Below, in pieces: positions 17,753-23,715 of a stretch of 30,603 nucleotides of DNA. Each line of letters opens with the position of its first letter. Positions within the stretch are counted from its first letter, which is position 1. Position numbers and translations under genes: made by a program. This DNA is from Mucilaginibacter sp. (lineage in GTDB: Bacteria; Bacteroidota; Bacteroidia; Sphingobacteriales; Sphingobacteriaceae): contig JAQBNY010000182.1 of the NCBI GenBank assembly GCA_028288315.1, positions 1-30,603 on the forward strand, written 5' to 3'. The notes beneath the pieces are model-generated. The model was not told where the DNA came from, searched no databases, and worked only from the letters and a program-made list of their open reading frames with translations.

Positions 17753-18349
17753 AAACTCAGATGTAGTTTAATTGGTTTGCTAAAAAGCAATTTTTTATTA
17801 AATATATAAAAGTTATTTGATAAAATGTTTCGTTCTAATTAAAATAAGGTAGGTAGCCATAACTTTTTAAGGTTACAAGCTATTTTCTTGGGATCTGATT
17901 AAATGGTAGTGAAACTTGCAACTTTTTAGCTCTTAAACTATGCCACTTTTGTGTAATTAATCGTTTAGTAATTGAAATTTACTGTGACATGCAGTTGTTT
18001 ATGAAATTACTGATAGTATGCTGCTATTCCTTACTTATATAATATATAGGCTTATATATTATAGTTTATAAAATAGGAATCATAGTATAATATATCAAAC
18101 AATAGTCTGTAAATCAATACATTGCCAAAAAATGCTTTTACCACCTTAAGTTGTAAAATATTCTATCAAGTTTTCTTATTAATATATTAATATCTACATT
18201 ATTTAATAGTAACTCAGCTTAAATAATAAAAAAGTGAGCTTGGAACACCTTATTATTAATAAGTATGGTGGTATTGTATTTGAACTTTCTGTTACAGAAG
18301 GGAATGCTGAAAACCTTAAAAAGAGTAGGCGAAACTAAATACAAATACC
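17753..18349. other. AT-rich intergenic region with promoter material for the peptide array
   Basis: About 600 nt without a credible gene. It should hold the XRE promoter (minus) and the promoter of peptide gene 1 (plus). At 18150 a block starting GTTGTAAAATATTCT resembles the blocks upstream of peptide genes 2 and 4. A 7-1-7 palindrome, CTTATTA-T-TAATAAG, lies at 18249-18263 just upstream of the probable peptide 1 promoter and could be an operator. Confidence 0.5.
18300..18334 (+). promoter_or_regulatory. Conserved RNA hairpin element, copy 1
   Basis: Starts GGGAATGCTGAAAAC. Predicted pairs are UGCU (18305-18308) with GGCG (18328-18331), using two G-U pairs, and CUU (18315-18317) with GAG (18323-18325). 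The internal loop is GAAAAC opposite UA, and the terminal loop is A-rich. It ends 18 nt before the ATG of peptide gene 1. Confidence 0.6.
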
Positions 18350-18541
18350 ATGAATTTACAAAATTTAAGCTTCCACGAATTGATGGAAATTGAAGGCGGA
18401 ACAAAAAAATGCCACAAAAGCTCTAGCAGTAGCAGTAAAACTGTAATCAGTCGTAACAACACCGCATACGGCAACACCGGATTGGTAATTCAAAACTCAG
18501 GTGATATCAACATTAATCTATCGCCTACTATAGCTTTATAA
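18350..18541 (+). CDS. GG-leader secreted peptide 1
   Basis: A 63-residue precursor. Residues 1-17 form a double-glycine leader (MNLQNLSFHELMEIEGG) of the kind cut by C39 peptidases, with the L..EL..I.GG pattern of bacteriocin-type leaders. The predicted mature peptide has 46 residues: a TKKCHK start with a single Cys, a run of six Ser, then RNNTAYGNTGLVIQNSGDI and a hydrophobic ININLSPTIAL tail. It is almost identical to peptide 3. Strong hairpin terminator downstream. The core is not one I recognise; it could be a bacteriocin, signal or self-assembling peptide. Confidence 0.8.
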   Translation: MNLQNLSFHELMEIEGGTKKCHKSSSSSSKTVISRNNTAYGNTGLVIQNSGDININLSPTIAL

Positions 18542-18558
18542 GCTTCATCAGTAGCAAT

Positions 18559-18596
18559 AATAGAAAAGGGAATGAGCAATCATTCCCTTTTCTATT
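18559..18596 (+). terminator. Intrinsic terminator after peptide gene 1
   Basis: A perfect 17-bp stem (AATAGAAAAGGGAATGA and its complement) with loop GCAA, starting 18 nt after the stop. The same structure recurs after peptide gene 3. The stem's own CCCTTTTCTATT arm supplies the T-rich end. Confidence 0.85.
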
Positions 18597-18660
18597 GCTT
18601 AGACTATTATCTCCTCAATTAAAGCATAAAAACTTTGCTAGATAATTAATTTTATAATTT

Positions 18661-18749
18661 ACCACTATAAGTTGTAAAATATTCTGACAGGTTTTTCCTA
18701 TAAGTTAAATTGTAGTATGCATAATATTACCTTTGGTTACATGCATGAG
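18661..18749 (+). repeat. Promoter block upstream of peptide gene 2
   Basis: An 89-nt block almost identical to 19501-19589 upstream of peptide gene 4. It runs from ACCACTATAAGTTGTAA through TTCTGACAGGTTTTTCC to TACCTTTGGTTACATGCATG. Weaker versions of its first half are seen at 18150 (before gene 1) and at 19050 (before gene 3). It carries the promoter and possibly a regulator-binding site. Confidence 0.65.
18728..18735 (+). promoter_or_regulatory. Bacteroidota -7 promoter element for peptide gene 2
   Basis: TACCTTTG matches the TAnnTTTG -7 consensus of Bacteroidota sigma factor promoters. A TTG at 18710-18712 may be the -33 part, though the 15-nt spacing is short. Transcription would begin near 18742, so the hairpin element lies in the 5' untranslated RNA. 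Confidence 0.6.
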
Positions 18750-18753
18750 AGAA

Positions 18754-18788
18754 GGGATTACTGAAAACCTTGAAAAGAGTAAGTAAAA
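18754..18788 (+). promoter_or_regulatory. Conserved RNA hairpin element, copy 2
   Basis: Outer stem UUACU (18758-18762) with AGUAA (18782-18786) is perfect. Inner stem CUU (18769-18771) pairs with GAG (18777-18779), with loop GAAAA. The third pair is A-U here but G-C in the other copies, a compensatory change. It ends 22 nt before the ATG of peptide gene 2. Confidence 0.65.
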
Positions 18789-18808
18789 TGCATTTTATCT
18801 TAATAGTT

Positions 18809-19009
18809 ATGAAACTTAAAGAATTGAAAAAAGCAGAAATGATTAAAATAAATGGTGGTGACGGCTTTGCAAACCTTAGCGGTGATATTACTATCACTGG
18901 AAATAACTTTGTGGAGAACAACACCGGTACGGTTTTCCAGAATAACGGCACAACCCTTTCGCCTAAAGATACCGCCATAGTGCTGGATTTGCTGTCAGAC
19001 TTTTTTTAA
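18809..19009 (+). CDS. GG-leader secreted peptide 2 (divergent)
   Basis: A 66-residue precursor from the ATG at 18809. An upstream in-frame start at 18770 would place 13 codons inside the conserved hairpin element and break the leader alignment. Residues 1-17 are MKLKELKKAEMIKINGG, again with GG at 16-17. The core of 49 residues keeps only part of the family motif: NN, then NNTGTVFQNNG in place of GNxGxVxQNSGD. It adds a longer acidic, hydrophobic tail ending LDLLSDFF. There is no Cys. It may be a partner peptide to the others or an immunity-like member; this cannot be decided from sequence. Confidence 0.75.
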   Translation: MKLKELKKAEMIKINGGDGFANLSGDITITGNNFVENNTGTVFQNNGTTLSPKDTAIVLDLLSDFF

Positions 19010-19131
19010 GCCTACACCTTCCCTTGTTTTGATTTTTTAACTACCCGAGGTTGTAATTCATTCGTTCCGGTTTTCATAAGTGCCTGTAAAATAATCACAT
19101 TGGTATTGTATTTGAACCTTTTGTTACAGAA

Positions 19132-19166
19132 GGGAATGCTGAAAACCTTGAAAAGAGTAGGCGAAA
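19132..19166 (+). promoter_or_regulatory. Conserved RNA hairpin element, copy 3
   Basis: UGCU (19137-19140) with GGCG (19160-19163); CUU (19147-19149) with GAG (19155-19157), loop GAAAA. It is nearly identical to copy 1 and ends 18 nt before the ATG of peptide gene 3. Confidence 0.6.
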
Positions 19167-19181
19167 TTAAATACAAATACC

Positions 19182-19376
19182 ATGAACTTACAAAATTTGA
19201 GCTTCCAGGAATTAATGGAAATTGAGGGCGGAACAAAAAAATGCCACAAGAGCTCTAGCAGTAGTAATAGTAGTACTGTAATCAGTCGTAATAACACCGC
19301 ATACGGCAACACCGGAGTGGTAATTCAAAACTCAGGTGATATCAATATTAACATATCGCCTACCGTAGCCTTATAA
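19182..19376 (+). CDS. GG-leader secreted peptide 3
   Basis: A 64-residue precursor and near-duplicate of peptide 1. The leader is MNLQNLSFQELMEIEGG, the predicted mature part has 47 residues. The core again starts TKKCHK with one Cys and a Ser-rich run (here interrupted by Asn), then RNNTAYGNTGVVIQNSGDI and ININISPTVAL. Substitutions relative to peptide 1 are mostly conservative (His to Gln in the leader; Leu/Val and Leu/Ile in the core), which suggests selection on the protein. It has its own hairpin element upstream and terminator downstream. Confidence 0.8.
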   Translation: MNLQNLSFQELMEIEGGTKKCHKSSSSSNSSTVISRNNTAYGNTGVVIQNSGDININISPTVAL

Positions 19377-19393
19377 GGGTCATCAGTAGCAAT

Positions 19394-19431
19394 AATAGAA
19401 AAGGGAATGAGCAATCATTCCCTTTTCTATT
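19394..19431 (+). terminator. Intrinsic terminator after peptide gene 3
   Basis: The same 17-bp perfect stem and GCAA loop as after peptide gene 1, 17 nt beyond the stop. Confidence 0.85.
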
Positions 19432-19500
19432 ACCGGTGTATACTATTGCCTCTTTGTATAAAAACATAAAGGTTTTTCTAAATAGTTAATTTTATTAGCT

Positions 19501-19589
19501 ACTACTATAAGTTGTAATGTATTCTGACAGGTTTTTCCTATAAGTTAAATTGTAATGTGTATAACATTACCTTTGGTTACATGCATGAA
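19501..19589 (+). repeat. Promoter block upstream of peptide gene 4
   Basis: Near-identical to 18661-18749, offset 840 bases, including the TTCTGACAGGTTTTTCC stretch and TACCTTTGGTTACATGCATG. Confidence 0.65.
19568..19575 (+). promoter_or_regulatory. Bacteroidota -7 promoter element for peptide genes 4 and 5
   Basis: TACCTTTG, matching TAnnTTTG, at the same place in the block as at 18728. No such element is seen between genes 4 and 5, so this promoter probably serves both. Confidence 0.6.
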
Positions 19590-19593
19590 AAAA

Positions 19594-19628
19594 GGGGATG
19601 CTGAAAACCTTGAAACAGAGTAAGCAAA
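19594..19628 (+). promoter_or_regulatory. Conserved RNA hairpin element, copy 4
   Basis: UGCU (19599-19602) with AGCA (19623-19626), all Watson-Crick; CUU (19609-19611) with GAG (19618-19620). The terminal loop is one base longer (GAAACA). It ends 23 nt before the ATG of peptide gene 4. Confidence 0.65.
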
Positions 19629-19649
19629 AACAATATAATTTAACCAATC

Positions 19650-19820
19650 ATGAAACTGCAAGAATTAAACTTAAACGAAATGATGTGTATCGAAGGTGGA
19701 ACTGTATCTAAGCCTTCATATACAAAAATTACTAAAATTATTTTTACCCGCAACAATACAGCCATAGGTAATTCTGGATTTGTTTTCCAAAACTCTGGGG
19801 ACATAACCATATATCTATAG
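19650..19820 (+). CDS. GG-leader secreted peptide 4
   Basis: A 56-residue precursor: leader MKLQELNLNEMMCIEGG, then a 39-residue core starting TVSKPSYTKITKIIF and continuing RNNTAIGNSGFVFQNSGDI with a short hydrophobic end TIYL. The core has no Cys, although the leader has one at residue 13. It lacks the Ser run of peptides 1 and 3 and has a Lys/Ile-rich stretch instead. It is followed by peptide gene 5 with only a short spacer and no terminator, so the two probably share a transcript. Confidence 0.78.
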   Translation: MKLQELNLNEMMCIEGGTVSKPSYTKITKIIFTRNNTAIGNSGFVFQNSGDITIYL

Positions 19821-19851
19821 TATTAGCTTATAAAGCTATAAAAGAAATAAA

Positions 19852-19887
19852 GGGGATTGCTGAAAACCCTCAAATAGAGTAAGCAAG
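19852..19887 (+). promoter_or_regulatory. Conserved RNA hairpin element, copy 5 (intercistronic)
   Basis: UUGCU (19857-19861) with AGCAA (19882-19886), perfect; CUC (19869-19871) with GAG (19877-19879), loop AAAUA, where the other copies have CUU. It sits in the 88-nt gap between peptide genes 4 and 5, without a promoter of its own, which favours a role in RNA rather than as a DNA operator. Confidence 0.68.
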
Positions 19888-19908
19888 AACAATATAATTT
19901 AACCAATC

Positions 19909-20088
19909 ATGAAACTGCAAGAATTAAATTTAAACGAAATGATGTCTATTGACGGTGGTACTGTTTGTCCTCCTCCTAAGCCTTCATATACAAAAATTAC
20001 TAAAATTATTGTTAGTCGCAATAATACAGCAATAGGTAATGCCGGAGTTGTTGTGCAGAATTCTGGAGACATAACTCTTTTCTTCTAA
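19909..20088 (+). CDS. GG-leader secreted peptide 5
   Basis: A 59-residue precursor: leader MKLQELNLNEMMSIDGG, 42-residue core starting TVCPPPKPSYTKITK, then the motif RNNTAIGNAGVVVQNSGDI and end TLFF. It is a tandem duplicate of peptide 4, with three added residues around a Cys-Pro-Pro-Pro insertion. The distance from start to start is 259 bases and includes the hairpin element. It is the last peptide before the exporter genes and ends 26 nt before a strong terminator. Confidence 0.78.
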   Translation: MKLQELNLNEMMSIDGGTVCPPPKPSYTKITKIIVSRNNTAIGNAGVVVQNSGDITLFF

Positions 20089-20113
20089 TTAGCTGTACTA
20101 AGAAAAGTTAACA

Positions 20114-20150
20114 AATAAGGAACAGCATTTGCTGTTCCTTATTTTGTTTT
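20114..20150 (+). terminator. Intrinsic terminator between the peptide array and the exporter genes
   Basis: A 14-bp perfect stem (AATAAGGAACAGCA / TGCTGTTCCTTATT) with a TT loop, followed by TTGTTTT. It lies 26 nt after peptide gene 5 and 26 nt before the start of the HlyD gene. Exporter transcription would need read-through or a promoter overlapping this hairpin. Confidence 0.85.
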
Positions 20151-20175
20151 AAAGCTTTAATATTTGATTAATATT

Positions 20176-21363
20176 ATGGATGATAATAAAAAAATATTCC
20201 CGGCTGATATTTTAGAATTTACATCAGAATATCATTTTCATAAATATAGTTCTGAAACAACGATTGTATACCGGCTTGTTATTGCAGCCATTTTGCTGGC
20301 AATTGCATCGTTGTTCTTTATTAAGGTTGATATAAGTGTTAAAAGCTCCGGTGTAATTAAATCGCCGGTTGAATATAACGAGGTTAAATCCTTGGTTTCG
20401 GGTAGGGTAAAATCTATATATATAAAGGAAAATACTCATGTAACAGCCGGACAGGTGCTGTTAACAATTGAGTCTGAAATTATAAGAGAGAAAGATAATT
20501 TAATACAGGCGCAAAATTCCGAATTTGAACCCCAGATCAGCGATCTTCAAAAGCTGATTAGAATAATAAAAACAAAGGATTGGCAAAGCAATCCTTCATT
20601 AAATTCAACACTTTATAAGCAACAATTTTTATTGTTTAACCAGCGAATTAATGAAAGCAAAAACCGCTTTGAAATTTTAGAAAAGAAGTATCAACGCAAT
20701 AAGATTCTTTTTGACAAAAAAGTAATATCCACTGGCGAATTTGATCCTGTTAAGTTGGACTACCTTAACTCACTCAATGCACTTGAACTGGTTTATAACG
20801 AACAGGCTAGTGCGTGGGAATCAGATTTAAATACGCTAAAGTTAAAAGTTCAGGAACTAAAAAATCAAAATAAACAAAACCAAACAGAAAAGGAACTATA
20901 TACACTCCGTGCACCAATAACAGGAAACATACAACAGATTAAAGGGGTGCAAATAGGAAGTTATTTATCCTCAAATGACGTTATAGCAGAAATATCTCCC
21001 GATTCAGGCCTTATAGCCGAAACTTATATATTTCCTAAAGATATAGGGTTACTTAAAGTGGGAATTCCAGCAAACCTACGAATTGATTCCTATAACTATC
21101 ACGAATGGGGAATGCTTAAAGGCAAAATCATTTCCATCTCTAATGATGTATACAATGAAACACAGACGCCTTATTTTAAAATACGCTGTAAGTTAGATAG
21201 CCAGGTACTTACTTTAAAAAATGGCTATACGGCGAAAGTTAAAAAGGGCATGAGCTTGGAAGCAAATTACTTTATAAGCAGAAGAACACTTTTTCAAATA
21301 TTATATGATAAAACTGATGACTTGTTAAATCCAAGTCGAATTTCTGAACAGCAAAAGAAATGA
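20176..21363 (+). CDS. HlyD-family periplasmic adaptor of the peptide exporter
   Basis: A 395-residue membrane fusion protein linking an inner-membrane ABC exporter to an outer-membrane channel. A short cytoplasmic N-terminus is followed by one transmembrane helix (about residues 30-50, YRLVIAAILLAIASLFFI) and the VDISVKSSGVIKSP start of a beta-barrel. A lipoyl-type hairpin half follows (VKSIYIKENTHVTAGQVLL), then a long helical hairpin rich in Lys, Glu, Asn and Gln (about 90-245). The second lipoyl half is LRAPITGNIQQIKGVQIGSYL. The ATG at 20176 is preferred to the in-frame TTG four codons upstream. The stop is 4 nt before the ABC exporter gene, so the two are one operon. No TolC-like channel gene is in the window. 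Confidence 0.92.
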   Translation: MDDNKKIFPADILEFTSEYHFHKYSSETTIVYRLVIAAILLAIASLFFIKVDISVKSSGVIKSPVEYNEVKSLVSGRVKSIYIKENTHVTAGQVLLTIESEIIREKDNLIQAQNSEFEPQISDLQKLIRIIKTKDWQSNPSLNSTLYKQQFLLFNQRINESKNRFEILEKKYQRNKILFDKKVISTGEFDPVKLDYLNSLNALELVYNEQASAWESDLNTLKLKVQELKNQNKQNQTEKELYTLRAPITGNIQQIKGVQIGSYLSSNDVIAEISPDSGLIAETYIFPKDIGLLKVGIPANLRIDSYNYHEWGMLKGKIISISNDVYNETQTPYFKIRCKLDSQVLTLKNGYTAKVKKGMSLEANYFISRRTLFQILYDKTDDLLNPSRISEQQKK

Positions 21364-21367
21364 TAAG

Positions 21368-23572
21368 ATGTCACTCTTTAAGAAATCATGGAGTAAAAAA
21401 GTAAAGGTACAGCAGCATGATGTTACAGATTGTGGTGCTGCTTGTCTTGCTTCAATAGCGAGGTATTATGATTTGGATATCCCTATTGCACGAATAAGGC
21501 AATATGCCTCAACCGACAAAAAGGGAACAAATATATTAGGCCTGCTTGAGGCTGCTAATAAGCTTGGTTTTTCGGCTAAGGGTGTTAGAGGTGCAATGGA
21601 AAATCTTCCAGATATTCCACTTCCAATAATTGCTCATGTAATAAAAGGAGAACTACATCATTACATTGTTGTTTATAGGATTACCAATGCTTACATAGAA
21701 GTAATGGACCCTGAGGATGGACGTTTGCATCGCCTCCAGCATGATGATTTCAAAAAAATATGGAGCGGGGTGTTAGTTTTGTTGGCCCCAAATGAAAGTT
21801 TTACACCTGGCAATGAAAAAGTTTCAATAGAAAAACGTTTTCTTTACCTCTTAAAACCACATCGTGCGATGTTGTTTCAAGTTTTGCTTGGCGCTGTTGT
21901 TTATACCATATTAGGATTATCTACTTCTATATTTCTTCAAAAGATTATTGACCATGTATTGCCTGAGGGGAACAGAAATCTGCTAAACCTGATGGGGATA
22001 ATAATGATTGTGATTTTACTTTTACAATTATTTATTGGATACTCAAGATCTTTAATCACCATAAGAACAGGACAACAAATTGATGCCAGGCTAATTTTAG
22101 GATATTATAAGCATTTATTACGGCTCCCCCAGCAATTCTTTGATAACATGAGAGTTGGAGAAATTATAAGCCGGATTAATGACGCTGTAAAGATTAGAGT
22201 ATTTATTAATGATGTTTTAGTTGAGCTGGCAGTAGATATTTTTGTGATCATATTTTCATTCCTGCTCATGTTTACCTATTACTGGAAATTAGCGTTAATC
22301 ATGCTGATAATAGTACCTCTTTATTCTTTGATCTATTATTTTTCAGACCAGGTAAACAAAAAAACTCAACGAAAACTAATGGAGCAAACAGCCGAGTTAC
22401 AAACACAGCTTGTTGAATCGGTAAATTCTGTAAAAACCATTAAACGCTTTGGGTTAGAAGGCTTTGCCAATTTCAAAACCGAAACAAAATTTATTACACT
22501 GCTAAAAACCATTTACCGCTCTTCAACAAATTCTTTAATGATTGGTAATAGCAGCTTTTTTGTTTCTATGGCATTTACAATCATCTTATTATGGATAGGA
22601 GCTGGCTTTGTACTTTCTAACATCATTACCCCAGGCGAGCTTTTATCATTCTATGCTATAATAGAATATTTTACGCAGCCTGTTGCCGGTTTAATTGGAA
22701 TGAATAAATCACTCCAAGATGCCCGCATAGCTGCTGATCGCTTATTTGAAATAATGGATCTGGAAAAAGAATCGGCTGATAATAAGGCTGAGCTTACCAA
22801 TGATATGGTAGGGGACATCCAATTTAAAAATATTCATTTTAGATATGGTACAAGAGTGATTGTTTTTAAAGGATTAAACTTATTGCTTCCAAAAGGACAG
22901 ATTACTGCGGTAATAGGCGAAAGTGGTTCTGGTAAAACAACATTACTTTCTTTAATGCAAAACCTGTACCCTCTGGAAAGCGGTAATATTTTTATTGGCG
23001 ATTATGATATTAAATATTTAAGCAATGAAAGCCTGAGAAAGATTGTTAGTGTAGTACCCCAGGATGTTCATTTATTTGCAGGCAATGTTATTGAAAATAT
23101 TGCCATAGGAGACTATGAACCAGATATACGGAAGATAATGGCTATTTGCAATCAGCTAGGAATTGTTGATTTTATTGAAAACTTACCTGAAGGCTTTAAT
23201 ACAACTTTAGGCGAAAACGGGAATAACCTTTCAGGTGGCCAACGGCAACGCCTGGCTATTGCTCGTGCATTATATCGTGACCCTGAAATACTGATACTAG
23301 ATGAAGCAACGTCGTCTCTTGATTCAGGGTCAGAAAGCTATGTGCAGAAAACTATTTCCTTGCTACGTGATCGTAAAAAAACAATTGTTGTTATTGCTCA
23401 CCGATTAAGTACAATTTTAAATGCTGATAAGATTATTGTACTAAAGAATGGAGAATTAGAAGAAGAAGGTACACATGAGGAGTTATTGTTAAAGCAAAAT
23501 CAATATTACAATATGTGGCAGCAGCAGCTCCCATTGGCTGATAATTTAGCAAACAAGCCCAGCTTTAATTAA
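21368..23572 (+). CDS. C39-peptidase ABC exporter (bacteriocin-type)
   Basis: A 734-residue peptidase-containing ABC transporter that should remove GG leaders and export the cores. The N-terminal C39 domain (about 10-150) has Gln16 and Cys22 in QQHDVTDCGAACLASI, His98 in HHYIVVY and Asp114 in MDPEDG, a complete catalytic set. Six transmembrane helices span about 165-440. The nucleotide-binding domain (about 485-720) has Walker A GESGSGKTT at 517-525, signature LSGGQRQRLAIARAL, Walker B ILILDEATSSLD and the switch His in VVIAHRLST. The domain order and length are those of the bacteriocin secretion exporters. The GG-peptide genes directly upstream are the obvious substrates. No immunity protein, kinase or modification enzyme is encoded next to it. 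Confidence 0.95.
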   Translation: MSLFKKSWSKKVKVQQHDVTDCGAACLASIARYYDLDIPIARIRQYASTDKKGTNILGLLEAANKLGFSAKGVRGAMENLPDIPLPIIAHVIKGELHHYIVVYRITNAYIEVMDPEDGRLHRLQHDDFKKIWSGVLVLLAPNESFTPGNEKVSIEKRFLYLLKPHRAMLFQVLLGAVVYTILGLSTSIFLQKIIDHVLPEGNRNLLNLMGIIMIVILLLQLFIGYSRSLITIRTGQQIDARLILGYYKHLLRLPQQFFDNMRVGEIISRINDAVKIRVFINDVLVELAVDIFVIIFSFLLMFTYYWKLALIMLIIVPLYSLIYYFSDQVNKKTQRKLMEQTAELQTQLVESVNSVKTIKRFGLEGFANFKTETKFITLLKTIYRSSTNSLMIGNSSFFVSMAFTIILLWIGAGFVLSNIITPGELLSFYAIIEYFTQPVAGLIGMNKSLQDARIAADRLFEIMDLEKESADNKAELTNDMVGDIQFKNIHFRYGTRVIVFKGLNLLLPKGQITAVIGESGSGKTTLLSLMQNLYPLESGNIFIGDYDIKYLSNESLRKIVSVVPQDVHLFAGNVIENIAIGDYEPDIRKIMAICNQLGIVDFIENLPEGFNTTLGENGNNLSGGQRQRLAIARALYRDPEILILDEATSSLDSGSESYVQKTISLLRDRKKTIVVIAHRLSTILNADKIIVLKNGELEEEGTHEELLLKQNQYYNMWQQQLPLADNLANKPSFN

Positions 23573-23613
23573 TGAGGGTGCTTAACCCGTTATTAACGAT
23601 CTGAGTAGGTGTT

Positions 23614-23648
23614 AAAAATCCGTAAATAGCTTCATTTACGGATTTTTT
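23614..23648 (+). terminator. Intrinsic terminator after the exporter operon
   Basis: A 14-bp perfect stem (AAAAATCCGTAAAT / ATTTACGGATTTTT) with loop AGCTTC and a T-run on the plus strand. It is 42 nt past the ABC exporter stop and can also serve the convergent HD gene. Confidence 0.88.
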
Positions 23649-23715
23649 CATTAATTATCCCTTTAGCACGCTTAAGAAACCTCAGATTCTTGAGCATAAA
23701 AAGACCCTTAATCCG

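Larger units (their letters stand above)
18269..18850 (+). repeat. Tandem module copy 1 (peptide genes 1 and 2)
   Basis: First copy of a two-gene module: promoter region, hairpin element, peptide gene 1, terminator, promoter block, hairpin element, peptide gene 2. Each landmark recurs 832-841 bases downstream (peptide start 18350 to 19182, terminator 18559 to 19394, -7 element 18728 to 19568, second peptide start 18809 to 19650). Boundaries are approximate. Confidence 0.75.
19101..19690 (+). repeat. Tandem module copy 2 (peptide genes 3 and 4)
   Basis: Second copy of the two-gene module, offset 832-841 bases from copy 1. Peptide 3, its hairpin element and its terminator are nearly identical to those of peptide 1. 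The second gene has the same promoter block as gene 2 but encodes a peptide closer to the common core. Boundaries are approximate. Confidence 0.75.

Noticed and set aside
18306..18400. Short upstream open frames starting ATGCTGAAAACC in front of peptide genes 1, 3 and 4.
   Set aside because: Copies 2 and 5 of the element have no ATG there and hit stops within ten codons. The conserved feature is the RNA sequence and pairing, not a peptide.
18219..18404. Minus-strand open frames across peptide genes 1 and 3 and their upstream regions.
   Set aside because: They are mirror frames of the duplicated plus-strand peptide genes, and no family signature is seen in their translations.
18770..18808. 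Upstream in-frame start for peptide gene 2.
   Set aside because: It lies inside the conserved hairpin element, and the added 13 residues would move GG away from positions 16-17 seen in all other members.
18350..20088. Graspetide or lanthipeptide precursors.
   Set aside because: GG leaders are compatible, but no ATP-grasp, LanM/LanB or radical SAM gene is in the locus, and the cores are not Cys- or Thr/Glu-patterned in the usual way.
18139..20160. CRISPR-like array.
   Set aside because: The repeats are gene-sized modules with coding sequence, spaced about 259 or 835 bases apart, not short repeats with unique spacers, and there are no cas genes.
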